Shown: positions 19,436 through 29,245 of the stretch, piece by piece
How the letters are laid out: every line of letters starts with the position of its first letter
Numbering within the stretch: position 1 is the first letter of the stretch
Assembly: GCA_029942125.1 (NCBI GenBank)
Contig: JAPYUB010000009.1
Location: forward strand, 1 to 32,274
From: Candidatus Thalassarchaeaceae archaeon
Lineage (GTDB): Archaea > Thermoplasmatota > Poseidoniia > Poseidoniales > Thalassarchaeaceae
Reading direction: 5' to 3'
Length of the DNA: 32,274 nucleotides
The notes under the pieces: model-generated
The model's database searches: none
Seen by the model: only the letters and a program-made list of their open reading frames with translations
What the model was told of the DNA's origin: nothing
Position numbers and translations under genes: made by a program

Positions 19436-21505
19436 TCATGCTGAAGGGCGGACATTGGGGTTTGGTGTCAGGCGATCAATGACCGCACCAAGACGTTCCA
19501 CCAAGGAACTCTTATTCTCGTTCGAGACGAGCGCATTTTCCATGACTTCATCAAGAGTATCAACTGGGATGACCTCGACTAGGTCCTTGTAGGCATCATC
19601 GATGAGGACATCCTTCATGTTGGCGCGAGGAATAATGACGCGACTGATTCCACTCTTGGCTGCGGCCTCAATCTTCGCTGTGACTCCACCAATTGGCAAA
19701 ACTTCGCCACGAACGGAGAGCGACCCCGTCATGGCTAGATTCTGATCGATTGGAATATCCTCAAATGCTGAAATAATGGCCGTTGCAATGGTGATACTAG
19801 CGCTATCGCCATCAACACCATGAGTATCTACGAACTGGATGTGGATATCATAATCTGATACATTTTTACCTGTCAACTTCTTGATGACGGCACTGACATT
19901 GGTGACGCTTTCTTTGGCCATATCGGATAAGCCTCCGGTCGCAAAGACACTGCCTCCCTTGGATTGAGATGGCGTCACGAGAGCCTCCACGGGTAGCATA
20001 ATTCCACTGAAATCGGACATTCCGCTGTCTGCACCAAGAACGGCCAGACCGTTGACGCGCCCGACGCGCTCACCGCTATTCACCAGAAGTGAGTAATCCA
20101 GACGATGTTCAATCATGCGATCGGCAACCTGTTGTTCAAGTGGACGAGCGATGCGACGAGCACCGAGTACATGCTTGCTCGTGGTAATACTAGCATTCTC
20201 TTCGCAAGCCAGGTCGCCTGCAATGCGCACCAATCCACCGAGTTCACGAAGACGTAACGTGAGTTTTCCACGGCGGCCCGCTCGTCGTTGTGACTCACGG
20301 AGAATGATTTCAACCGCGGAGCGGTCAAAATGAGGAATTGGGTTGCCGGTCTTCTTGTTCATTTCATTGTTCACTTCCTGAGCGATGAATCGAATCAAAC
20401 GGCGTCGGTTGCGCTCGGTATCTCGCATAGTTGAATTGACGTAGACCTCGTATCCATATCCACGAATTCGACTACGCAGTGCAGGGTGCATATGCTGAAC
20501 AGCATCGAGATTACCCGCTGCGACAAGAATGAAATCACAAGGAACTGCTTCGGTTTTGGTTAGGGCGCCAGATGAACGCTCTGAGCGTCCAGAGATGGGG
20601 AATGCCTTCTCTTGCATCGCAGTGAGCAGAGCTTGCTGCTCTTCCAAGCGCAGCAGGTTGATCTCATCGACGAATAGAACACCACCATGAGCCTTGTGAA
20701 TAGCACCAGCCTCGACTCGTTCGTGAGCAGGAGTTTCCATCCCACCAGACTGGAAGGGGTCGTGGCGAACATCTCCAAGTAAACTTCCAGCCAAAGTTCC
20801 GGTGGCATCGATGAACGGTGGCATATCGCCACGCTTTCGTTTGACAAGCAATTTGGGAATTCTTGACTCCTCGTTTGAGACTAGGCGATTTTTGATGAAC
20901 ATGTATCCAAAGGCGACAAGAAACATACCAAATAGGAGCATGATGATGTCTCCGGATTGGATTGTCGCCAAAAGAAGGGCGGCACCGATAAGAAGGGCGA
21001 CGAACATCAACGTTCGGCTGGTGCGGTCACGCTGTTCGCGGAGTTGAGCACGACGATCCTTGACGATTCGATCACCACGGCCAGCTGGGACCGTGCGAAT
21101 TCGAGGTTCATTCTCGTCGTCATCGTTCACATAGCAGAGGGTGTCCTCCAAGGATTCGTTCGGCATGAGTTCTGTCATCGCTTTTGCGAGCATGCTCTTG
21201 CCGGTACCGGGATCTCCAATCATCATCATGTGACGTCGCTGCTCAGCGGCTTTTCGAATCACTACCGCTGCATCTTCCTGCCCAATGACTTGGTCAACCA
21301 GACAATCGGGAATCGGAACATCAGCTGTTGATTCAAAGGATATTCCTTGGAGCCATTCATCAATGGGTTGATCGATGATGGGGTCATCCGCACCTTCGGC
21401 AATAGAACCAAGGCCAAAATCGCTCTTTTTGTGGGAGGGGGAATCAAGTTCATCGATGATGGCCACCTCTTCAGCGACCTCTTCATCCACTTGTTCATCC
21501 GCCAT
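19436..21505 (-). CDS. lonB: Archaeal membrane-anchored ATP-dependent protease LonB
   Basis: Walker [12 protein letters not shown] with TM helices inserted after it ([38 protein letters not shown]). FVDEINLL Walker B. Lon catalytic Ser/Lys motifs GDSASITIA and [14 protein letters not shown]. Confidence 0.95.
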   Translation of the reverse strand: MADEQVDEEVAEEVAIIDELDSPSHKKSDFGLGSIAEGADDPIIDQPIDEWLQGISFESTADVPIPDCLVDQVIGQEDAAVVIRKAAEQRRHMMMIGDPGTGKSMLAKAMTELMPNESLEDTLCYVNDDDENEPRIRTVPAGRGDRIVKDRRAQLREQRDRTSRTLMFVALLIGAALLLATIQSGDIIMLLFGMFLVAFGYMFIKNRLVSNEESRIPKLLVKRKRGDMPPFIDATGTLAGSLLGDVRHDPFQSGGMETPAHERVEAGAIHKAHGGVLFVDEINLLRLEEQQALLTAMQEKAFPISGRSERSSGALTKTEAVPCDFILVAAGNLDAVQHMHPALRSRIRGYGYEVYVNSTMRDTERNRRRLIRFIAQEVNNEMNKKTGNPIPHFDRSAVEIILRESQRRAGRRGKLTLRLRELGGLVRIAGDLACEENASITTSKHVLGARRIARPLEQQVADRMIEHRLDYSLLVNSGERVGRVNGLAVLGADSGMSDFSGIMLPVEALVTPSQSKGGSVFATGGLSDMAKESVTNVSAVIKKLTGKNVSDYDIHIQFVDTHGVDGDSASITIATAIISAFEDIPIDQNLAMTGSLSVRGEVLPIGGVTAKIEAAAKSGISRVIIPRANMKDVLIDDAYKDLVEVIPVDTLDEVMENALVSNENKSSLVERLGAVIDRLTPNPNVRPSA

Positions 21506-21572
21506 GGCGACCTCTCCGGTATGGTTCTGTGTCTCGGCTACGTTCTTGAATGTGCGGTATTGCGACTTCGAG

Positions 21573-21601
21573 CGCCCAAGGGGGCTTTAGCCCCTTGGGC
21601 G
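21573..21601. promoter_or_regulatory. Strong inverted repeat CGCCCAAGGGG-GCTTTAG-CCCCTTGGGCG between lonB and trmI
   Basis: Perfect 11-bp stem in the divergent intergenic region. Confidence 0.5.
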
Positions 21602-21724
21602 GGTGACCTTCATCTATCGTCGAATTGATATTGGTGACCATGGTCGGAAACACATCCACTCAGCCGCCTCAGGGTCGGCACCTTGCTTGCAAGGTCGAGT
21701 TCTTCGGAATTGGGATGTGAAAGA

Positions 21725-22498
21725 ATGACAGAATACACCGCATTAAGGGAAGAAGACGGGCGGACTTACATCGTCCCCATTCAGGACGATGAATTGAAGA
21801 TCAAAGGCATCGGAAGGTTTGCGCCAAAACCCTTGCTTGAAGGCATACAGAATGGGGAACGGGTAACCATCGGACAAAAGGTACTGACCAAGGTCGAAAT
21901 CGGTCTTCCTGAACTACGCAAAGGCATGAGACGCCGAGCTCAGATTATCAATCCAAAAGATGCGGGATTTCTTATTGCATGGATGGGAATCGGGGCCGGC
22001 CAGCGTGTGCTTGAAGCGGGTCACGGCTCAGGTGGATTGGCGCTACACATCGCCAACGTCCTAGGGGCGAATGGTACGCTTGTTTCGGTCGAAAATCGAC
22101 CCGAACATGCAGAAGTTGGACGAGAGAACATGGAACGAGCCTCGGGTTCGTTGAGAGAATTTCCGACTTGGGTTCTATTGGAGGGGGATGTTGCGGAAGC
22201 ATCCTTCGATGGAATCGTCGAAGATTTTGATGCCATTATCTTGGATCTCCCCGAACCATGGCCGGTCATCGCCACGCTGTCGAAGAAACTCCGATATGGT
22301 GGTAAAATAGCCTGTTATTGTCCCGTCTCAAGCCAATTTGAGAAAGTCTGGAATGCCTGTGAGGAAGCCGGTCTATCCATCGATTGGGCGGGTGAAATGA
22401 TGGAACGGGTTTGGACCAAGGCCAGCCGCGGTGGAGTGCGACCCGGAAACACACCGATGGGTCACACCGCATTCCTGTTGATTGCAGAACGAACCTGA
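21725..22498 (+). CDS. trmI: tRNA (adenine-N1)-methyltransferase TrmI-like
   Basis: RRAQIINPKDAGFLIAWMGIGAGQRVLEAGHGSGGLALHIANVLG (SAM motif I), DAIILDLPEPW (motif IV), GGKIACYCPVSSQ. ATG at 21725, internal to the listed ORF. Confidence 0.88.
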   Translation: MTEYTALREEDGRTYIVPIQDDELKIKGIGRFAPKPLLEGIQNGERVTIGQKVLTKVEIGLPELRKGMRRRAQIINPKDAGFLIAWMGIGAGQRVLEAGHGSGGLALHIANVLGANGTLVSVENRPEHAEVGRENMERASGSLREFPTWVLLEGDVAEASFDGIVEDFDAIILDLPEPWPVIATLSKKLRYGGKIACYCPVSSQFEKVWNACEEAGLSIDWAGEMMERVWTKASRGGVRPGNTPMGHTAFLLIAERT

Positions 22499-22499
22499 A

Positions 22500-25400
22500 T
22501 CAGTCTTCTTCACGCGGAGGCATGACGCGGTTCATCTCTTGACAAGTTGGACACTTGAATCGGAATGGGGCTTCTTTGTCAGTCGGTAGACGGATGCGAG
22601 AATCACAAGCATGACATCGAGCAGTTCCATCTTCATCTGCGCGGATTTCACCATGTTTGAGATCTGCATTCTTGTTCTCTTCCTCAGCGGCTTCATCCCA
22701 TGCATCTTGGGTACTCTTTTTGTCCCGTGATTTAGAACTGTAGCGAATCCACATGATGAGTAAGCCTGCAAAAATCCAACCCGAAAGCATGGCGATAGCG
22801 AGGTTCGCTGCATTGACCATAGGTCCGCCGTCCCACAATTCAGCTTCCTTGGGAGGGGGTTCGTCAAATTCAACAGTCAGGGTGGTCGATGAACTGCTCA
22901 CCGAGTATCCCTGACCATCGGCCAAAGTTCCACTGGCTTCGATTCGAATATCAACGCTACCTATTGTAGGTTCGCCGTTGGGTTGGAGTGTCAACGAATA
23001 GGTGGCAACGCCACGCGGGGCGACAGTGAATACGCTGATGGTCTGATTCTCATCGACGAAATTCCAGTCAGGAGAGAGATCCTGTGCATATTCTCCGGCA
23101 AGGTTGAGGAAGCCCGATACCTGTTCATTGCCGTTGTTGCGAATAGTCACTGTATAGGTCGCAGAACTATTCCATGGAAGTGACCAGTCATCGCCAGTCA
23201 TCGTGACCACCAACATCGGTCCGCCGTCGACATTGCGATGGGGTTCGATGTCGATATCAACAGAATCGGTCGAATACACGCTCGAATCGGAAAGTGAGGT
23301 CGCTGTGAAGGCTATTGTGTGAATCCCGGCCAAGAGTGTGCTGCTAGCCGTACAGGTGACTGCGTGACTTTCTGCGGCTGCACCTGCTGCGAGAGTTGTC
23401 TGTGCTGGATGGTCGCACATGAACCCTGACGGGCCGGTGACCAGCAGGGTATCTTCGGCCTCTCCCAGATTGGTGAGGAATAGGGTCAGGCTTGCACTTC
23501 CTTCAGCCGAAATGGAAGCCACGTTGGTCGTGACGGTTGCTTGGACTGAGACTTCAGGGACTGTAGCAAATAGGGACAATGAATCGTTAATGGCATCATC
23601 ATTCTCACTTTCGACAACCAATGTCATCTCGGTATCTTCACTCGCCCCAGTACGGCGCAAGGTGATGTTCACCTCACCACTTTCACCCGACGCAAGGGTG
23701 AGGGTCTGCGGCGAAATCCCAACTTCAAATCCAGCCGCTCCCGTCAATGTAATGGCAAAGGTGTCGGGTTCGTTTCCGTCGTTGATTACCGTAACTACAA
23801 ACACAGAATCGGCGCCACTGGCAACGGGCAATGAATCACCTGCCACCAATACACGAACCTCGGCTCGCTGATCGACTTGCGCGTTGATAGTATGAGAATC
23901 CCAGGTACTACCATCGTCCGGATTCATGGCTAGGATAGTGAAGGTGTATGTGCCTGAAGCAATGTCATCATCAATACCTACCGTCATTGATAGAGTCGAA
24001 CTGTTTCCATTGGGTGCAACCGATGTACTTGTATTGACGGTGATGGTGAAACCCTGTGGAGCATTGCTCCAATCAAGGGAAACATTAGCTGTACCAGTAC
24101 CATCATTGGTCATCGTGAAATCAACCGTGGCCGGCGTATCCGCACCCACATCAAATGCACCACCCAAGGGCCCATTCATCCAAATCGAGGACCAGGGGAG
24201 AATGGTGACTGTTCCGGTGAAATTCAATGTTGAAGAGCCATCTTGTGTCTCAGCACTGAAATCAATCGATTGATTGCCGACCAACGGTGTATCTGAGGCT
24301 GTTGATGTCGACCAACTCAAATCGACGGTCTCCCCAGATTCCACAGTGACGAATGTGGAACTCGTATCAATCGTCAAATCGGGAGACGAGGCAGTGAGAC
24401 GGATGTTTGTGGCCTCTGTGCCGGTGTTGCGGATGGTCATCATGCCTGATGTGGACTCGCCGGGAGTGAGTGTGATAGCCTCATTACTGATCACGGCCAG
24501 ACCGTGCGCTACACCAACAGTGAGAGTGTGAATGTGAGAATAACCCACTTCGCCAATCTCATCCCAGGCTGACAAAGTGAGATCACAGGAGTCCCCTTCA
24601 CTGGCGTCCACATCAATGGTCACATTCGCGCTGACAGTTTCAGTTGATTCCAAGGAGAGTCGCCCCCCATCCGCTTCCATCGCATCCAAACTGGTTGTGC
24701 AAACACCGATTGCAGATATCGAATACAGCGATTCAGCCTCAGATGTTCCAGCATTGTAGACATCGAAAACGACCATGCCGGTTGCGTTAGGCAACCAATT
24801 GCTAGTCGAATCGTTCGCAGAGAACGTCAGATTGTGTGTCCCATTGACACGGACGACTATGGTTTCTGAAATAGTGAAGTTGCCCATGGCCGAACCAGCC
24901 GAGAGAAGGAATCCGTAATCGCCGGGCGCTTCGCCATTCGGTACACTGACTCGCAGTGTACCAGTTCGACTCTCGCCAGAACTCATATTCTCAAGCGTTG
25001 AATCCAGCCACCGCACGTCCCATCCAGCAGGCACAGATCGGCCCATGCCGGTTCCGTTACCGCCACTACCCCCACTGCTGACCGTCATACATGTCGTCGC
25101 GTTACCAATGGCACTGAGGTTCTCGGTCAAGGTGGCAGAAATGCACCATTCCCCAACGGTGACGTTCCACGTTTGTGTCCAGGAATGATTGGTTCCGTTG
25201 CTGGTCCAATTGTATATCCCACCATCATGTGGGAAAATGGATCCGTTCTGTTGGAGTGTCCAATCGACAACATAACTGATATTGGCAGTCAGATTCACAG
25301 AATCGAGAACAGCGGTCAGATTGGTCGATACTGCTGAAAATGATGCAAAAAATTCAGTAGGTCCAGTGGTTACATTGCCCGTTCCGTTACTGGTGTTATT

Positions 25401-26096
25401 CCCTGTGTTATTCCCTGTGTTATTCCCTGTGTTGTTGCCAGTATTGTTGCCCGTATTATTCCCAGAGTTGTTTCCTCCAGAATTATTGCCGCCACCGGAC
25501 CAATTGACCCAAAAATCGCTGATATCCGCGGTTTCATCCACGGCGAGCACGATGTGGTCAATTGAGGATCCGAGGTTTGAGATTGGGACATCGATATCGA
25601 TAGATTCGCCGACCTCGATGCCGAGTAGCCCATTGTCACCAACGGCCGTATGTTCGATATTCGGCAAATAGGAGGGGGTGACCGAGAGGTAGAGGGTGAT
25701 GGTGGTTGAGATGTTTGTTCCCGATTGAGCCACGTTGATGTCGACGGCACCACTGTCAGACAATTCCGCATCAGCAGCCAAGTGAACTATGATGGTCGTT
25801 GTCACCGAGAAGGTAGGCAGGACCGTGGATAGCGTCTCATCAGCAAGAGTGACATTCCAAACAGAAGAGGTCATCGAATCATCGACTGTAAGATCAAAGT
25901 CACGAATGGAGGTGTCATTGTTCTCAATAGTCAGGGTGACGTTAGCGCTGTCTCCTTGAATCATATCGATCTGGTCATCGGAGATATCCAGCAAAATGCG
26001 GCTGTCTGCTGCTACAAGTGGTACAAATGCGGCCAAGAATGTGCTTGAAATCAAAAGGAGGCACAGCGCCAAAGAACGGCGTCGCTGGTGTGACAT
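22500..26096 (-). CDS. Very large secreted surface protein with Ig-like/CARDB-like repeats, TM and cytoplasmic C-terminal zinc ribbon
   Basis: Signal peptide RRRSLALCLLLISSTFLAAFVPLVAA. Repeated beta-sandwich-like segments. TM AANLAIAMLSGWIFAGLLIMWI. C-terminal CHAC...CPTC ribbon. Confidence 0.82.
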   Translation of the reverse strand: MSHQRRRSLALCLLLISSTFLAAFVPLVAADSRILLDISDDQIDMIQGDSANVTLTIENNDTSIRDFDLTVDDSMTSSVWNVTLADETLSTVLPTFSVTTTIIVHLAADAELSDSGAVDINVAQSGTNISTTITLYLSVTPSYLPNIEHTAVGDNGLLGIEVGESIDIDVPISNLGSSIDHIVLAVDETADISDFWVNWSGGGNNSGGNNSGNNTGNNTGNNTGNNTGNNTGNNTSNGTGNVTTGPTEFFASFSAVSTNLTAVLDSVNLTANISYVVDWTLQQNGSIFPHDGGIYNWTSNGTNHSWTQTWNVTVGEWCISATLTENLSAIGNATTCMTVSSGGSGGNGTGMGRSVPAGWDVRWLDSTLENMSSGESRTGTLRVSVPNGEAPGDYGFLLSAGSAMGNFTISETIVVRVNGTHNLTFSANDSTSNWLPNATGMVVFDVYNAGTSEAESLYSISAIGVCTTSLDAMEADGGRLSLESTETVSANVTIDVDASEGDSCDLTLSAWDEIGEVGYSHIHTLTVGVAHGLAVISNEAITLTPGESTSGMMTIRNTGTEATNIRLTASSPDLTIDTSSTFVTVESGETVDLSWSTSTASDTPLVGNQSIDFSAETQDGSSTLNFTGTVTILPWSSIWMNGPLGGAFDVGADTPATVDFTMTNDGTGTANVSLDWSNAPQGFTITVNTSTSVAPNGNSSTLSMTVGIDDDIASGTYTFTILAMNPDDGSTWDSHTINAQVDQRAEVRVLVAGDSLPVASGADSVFVVTVINDGNEPDTFAITLTGAAGFEVGISPQTLTLASGESGEVNITLRRTGASEDTEMTLVVESENDDAINDSLSLFATVPEVSVQATVTTNVASISAEGSASLTLFLTNLGEAEDTLLVTGPSGFMCDHPAQTTLAAGAAAESHAVTCTASSTLLAGIHTIAFTATSLSDSSVYSTDSVDIDIEPHRNVDGGPMLVVTMTGDDWSLPWNSSATYTVTIRNNGNEQVSGFLNLAGEYAQDLSPDWNFVDENQTISVFTVAPRGVATYSLTLQPNGEPTIGSVDIRIEASGTLADGQGYSVSSSSTTLTVEFDEPPPKEAELWDGGPMVNAANLAIAMLSGWIFAGLLIMWIRYSSKSRDKKSTQDAWDEAAEEENKNADLKHGEIRADEDGTARCHACDSRIRLPTDKEAPFRFKCPTCQEMNRVMPPREED
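25393..25476. repeat. 12-nt tandem repeat encoding GNNT units within the surface protein
   Basis: Repeated gtgttattccct units (+ strand), encoding GNNTGNNTGNNTGNNTGNNTGNNTSNGTGN on the minus strand. Confidence 0.85.
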
Positions 26097-26116
26097 CAGA
26101 ACGACCGTGTTCGCGA

Positions 26117-26155
26117 CATCCTTTGAGGATGATGGGAGAACGCGTAAGCGTTCTC
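26117..26155. promoter_or_regulatory. Two consecutive hairpins (CATCCT-TTG-AGGATG; GAGAACGC-GTAA-GCGTTCTC) between metK and the surface protein gene
   Basis: Perfect 6-bp and 8-bp stems in the 75-nt intergenic gap of two minus-strand genes. Confidence 0.45.
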
Positions 26156-26171
26156 AGAGATAAACTCAGAT

Positions 26172-27401
26172 TCAACCATTCCGAAGAGCGGTCAAACGTG
26201 TCTCATCTAGACGTTCCCATGGGAACAAATTTCCAACCGGTTCACGGCCAAAATGACCCCCTGCAGAAGTGGATGAATAGATGGGTTGTAGAAGCCCCAG
26301 ATCGGCCACCATTGCACCTGGCCTGAAATCGAAGGTGTTCCGCACTCGACGAGTAATCTCATCCTCTGTGATTCCTGAGGTGGCACTTCCGTTGGTCATC
26401 ACTCGAATGCTGACCGGATCGATGATCCCAATGGCGTAGGCCAATTGAATCTCGCACATATCTGCAAGCCCCGCGGCAACGACGTGCTTGGCTGCCCATC
26501 GAGCTGCATAGGCTGCGGAACGATCTACTTTGGATGGGTCTTTGCCACTGAACGCGCCACCTCCGTGTCGACCCATGCCTCCGTATGTATCGACGATGAT
26601 TTTGCGACCGGTTAATCCTGCATCTGCAAATGGACCGCCCTGTACGAAACGGCCAGTACCATTGATGATGACATCGGTATTGGAATCAATCAGTTCGGAT
26701 GGAATCACCGCATCAATGACATGCTCTCTCACCTGTTCAGTGATGAAGGTGTGTTCCGCTTCCTCGCCACCGAGTTCAGCACTCATGTCATCGTGCTGAA
26801 TGGCAATCACAATCGCCCAAACTCGACGCGGTTTGTTGTACCCTCCATATTCGATGGTGACCTGTGCTTTTCCATCGGGCCGAGCCCACGGGAGAATTCC
26901 CTGCCCTCGAGCCTCTGTCAATCGACGAGTCAACGCTTGAGAAAGCAATGCTGACAAAGGCATGAATTTGCCTTTCAATGCAGGATAAACTTCGGATTCG
27001 TTAGTGGCATATCCAAACATCATTCCTTGATCTCCGGCCTTCTGTTTCGACCCTTCGCCCACGCCTCTAGAAATGTCCTGACTCTGAGTCGAGATGAGCA
27101 TGTCGACGGAGCACGAATTTGCATCCATCCCCACATCTTGGGATGTGTATCCGATGGTAGCTGCGGTAGAGCGAGCAATCGCTTCGTAATCTGGTTCAGA
27201 TCCAGCAATCGAAATCTCACCGGCTAGAACAATGTGACTGTGTGACTTTGTCCCTTTGACCAGAGTTTCACAAGCCACGCGTGCCCCTGGGTCCTGTGCT
27301 AAACAGGCATCGAGAATCGCATCCGAAATAGCATCACACAATTTGTCTGGATGACCTGAGGTCACAGACTCTGATGTGAACAACAAACGTTCGTGAGACA
27401 T
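26172..27401 (-). CDS. metK: S-adenosylmethionine synthetase, bacterial type
   Basis: FTSESVTSGHPDKLCDAISDAILDACLAQDP, GDQGMMFGYAT, DTYGGMGRHGGGAFSGKDPSKVDRSAAYAARW: classical bacterial MetK signatures. Confidence 0.96.
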   Translation of the reverse strand: MSHERLLFTSESVTSGHPDKLCDAISDAILDACLAQDPGARVACETLVKGTKSHSHIVLAGEISIAGSEPDYEAIARSTAATIGYTSQDVGMDANSCSVDMLISTQSQDISRGVGEGSKQKAGDQGMMFGYATNESEVYPALKGKFMPLSALLSQALTRRLTEARGQGILPWARPDGKAQVTIEYGGYNKPRRVWAIVIAIQHDDMSAELGGEEAEHTFITEQVREHVIDAVIPSELIDSNTDVIINGTGRFVQGGPFADAGLTGRKIIVDTYGGMGRHGGGAFSGKDPSKVDRSAAYAARWAAKHVVAAGLADMCEIQLAYAIGIIDPVSIRVMTNGSATSGITEDEITRRVRNTFDFRPGAMVADLGLLQPIYSSTSAGGHFGREPVGNLFPWERLDETRLTALRNG

Positions 27402-27517
27402 TAAACCCAGCGAACCTCCTTCTGCATATCAATGGTGAGGGCTAAGGCGTTTCATGAAAGAGGCCCAAATGTACCGTGTTTTCCGCCGTACTGTTCAAGT
27501 GATGGACTCGCACGCCC

Positions 27518-28939
27518 ATGAGCATGACCGGACGCAATGGTCGCGATTGGGAGCCTACTCACTATCGCACGCACACCCTTGGTGAGATACGTGATCAGGG
27601 CGCTCAGATGATTGGGCATGAAGTCACTGTTGCGGGGTATGCTGAGACCGTGCGTGGACGCGGCGCCATCTGTTTCCTTATGCTGCGTGATGGCACTGGG
27701 TACCTCCAGGCTTTCCTCAAGAAAGATAACATGGACGAAGATACCTTCGATGCCATTCAGGGTTCGAGTCGTGAATCCACCATCCAAGTCACTGGAATTG
27801 TTGCGCAAAAGCGCCCACCCAAGGTTGCTGAAGGTGAGCCAGAGCCTCCTGCAGAATATGAGGTCAATGTCAGTTCAGGTGTGATTCTGGCGCTCGCAGA
27901 AACCCCACTTCCCGTCGGTGTCGCAGATGATGTGAACGTCGGCCTCGATGTTCGCCTTGACAATCGTCACCTCGACCTGCGACGTGCCCACGTTAACGCC
28001 ATGTTCCAGTTGCGAGGTAATGTCCTACAATATGGGCGAGACCACCTAATCACTGAGGGTTTCAACGAGATGAATTCACCGAAGATTATAGCAAGTGCCT
28101 CCGAAGGAGGCACCAATCTGTTCCCGATGAAATACTTCGAAACGGATGCCTATCTCTCACAATCCCCTCAACTGTACAAGCAACTCGCCGTTCTCGGGGG
28201 GCTGGAACGCGTGTTCGAAGTCGGCCCGGCCTTCCGCGCAGAGAAACACGACACCTATCGACACCTCAACGAATTCATCTCATTCGATATCGAAGGTGCA
28301 TGGATGAATGATGAAGATGTTATGTGCGTGCAAGAGAGAATGATTCACCATATTTGGAGTCAAGTCGCGGCAAACGATCAGAATCTAATTGACATCATCA
28401 ACGAATATCGAGGCTCACAAGGAGACGAAGCTATTACCGTCGAAGTTCCGATCCTTCCGTTCCCAAGAATTCCCTACTGCGATGCCATTGAAATCGTCAA
28501 AGCCGGCGGCGGCAAAATCGAGTGGGGCGATGATATAGAATCCCATCACTGCGACCTGATTGCAGAGAAATACCCCGGCTTCCATTTTCTACCTCGCTGG
28601 CCGATGTCGATGAAGCCATTCTATATCTATCACGATGAAACAGAGAAGGGAGCCAGCGGTGGTCAGCTCTCGCGTGGATTCGACCTCAACTACGGGCGTG
28701 ACGAGATGACCAGTGGGGGTCAGCGCGAGCATCGCTTTGAGGTGCTCGAGCAAAACCTGCGAAACATGGATCTCAACCCGGTTGATTTCACATTCTATAC
28801 GGATGGATTCCGCTATGGAGCACCGCCGCACGCCGGTTGGGGATTGGGTGTTGCTCGACTACTGATGGTTCTCACGGGTGCGGGCAATGTGCGCGAAGTG
28901 GTTCTCTTCCCTAGAGACCGAAGTCGTGTAACACCCTAA
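27518..28939 (+). CDS. aspS: Aspartyl-tRNA synthetase, archaeal type (class IIb; possibly AspRS/AsnRS)
   Basis: N-terminal OB-fold. [52 protein letters not shown] (motif 2) and [15 protein letters not shown]...[13 protein letters not shown] (motif 3). Confidence 0.87.
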   Translation: MSMTGRNGRDWEPTHYRTHTLGEIRDQGAQMIGHEVTVAGYAETVRGRGAICFLMLRDGTGYLQAFLKKDNMDEDTFDAIQGSSRESTIQVTGIVAQKRPPKVAEGEPEPPAEYEVNVSSGVILALAETPLPVGVADDVNVGLDVRLDNRHLDLRRAHVNAMFQLRGNVLQYGRDHLITEGFNEMNSPKIIASASEGGTNLFPMKYFETDAYLSQSPQLYKQLAVLGGLERVFEVGPAFRAEKHDTYRHLNEFISFDIEGAWMNDEDVMCVQERMIHHIWSQVAANDQNLIDIINEYRGSQGDEAITVEVPILPFPRIPYCDAIEIVKAGGGKIEWGDDIESHHCDLIAEKYPGFHFLPRWPMSMKPFYIYHDETEKGASGGQLSRGFDLNYGRDEMTSGGQREHRFEVLEQNLRNMDLNPVDFTFYTDGFRYGAPPHAGWGLGVARLLMVLTGAGNVREVVLFPRDRSRVTP

Positions 28940-28961
28940 TGGATTACAGGACGATGGTCGA

Positions 28962-29189
28962 ATGACTCCGGAGAACTCCAAGAAAGTTTGGAATTACATA
29001 CAGGAAGCAGGAGATAAATTGGTGGGGAAACTCCCACCATCTCACCGTCATCCCAGTGGCAGGAATCCGTATGCCCACGTAGCAATTTGTGTCAAGCACA
29101 AGTTCGGCCAATCGTACAAGGATCTACCCGATGAACAGATAGATGAGGTGATGGAGTACATCGATAATCTGGTAGATAATCCCTCTTGA
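28962..29189 (+). CDS. Small hypothetical protein (75 aa)
   Basis: Good ORF between aspS and the formyltransferase-like gene on the same strand; no recognised family. Confidence 0.55.
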   Translation: MTPENSKKVWNYIQEAGDKLVGKLPPSHRHPSGRNPYAHVAICVKHKFGQSYKDLPDEQIDEVMEYIDNLVDNPS

Positions 29190-29245
29190 TTGATTAGAGG
29201 TGTGAACCGAAAAGAACGGGTATCTTCCACCCCTTCGGGGTGAAC

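Noticed and set aside
23419-24531. Several plus-strand ORFs (up to 150 aa) antisense to the giant surface protein
   Set aside because: Val/Ser/Pro-rich shadow ORFs arising from the codon usage of the Thr/Ser/Asp-rich minus-strand gene.
25393-25476. Possible CRISPR-like or minisatellite array
   Set aside because: Units are contiguous 12-mers without spacers and in frame; they encode a protein linker.
28095-28113. Perfect 8-bp inverted repeat GTGCCTCC-GAA-GGAGGCAC
   Set aside because: It lies within aspS over the conserved SASEGGT motif; best explained by protein coding constraint.
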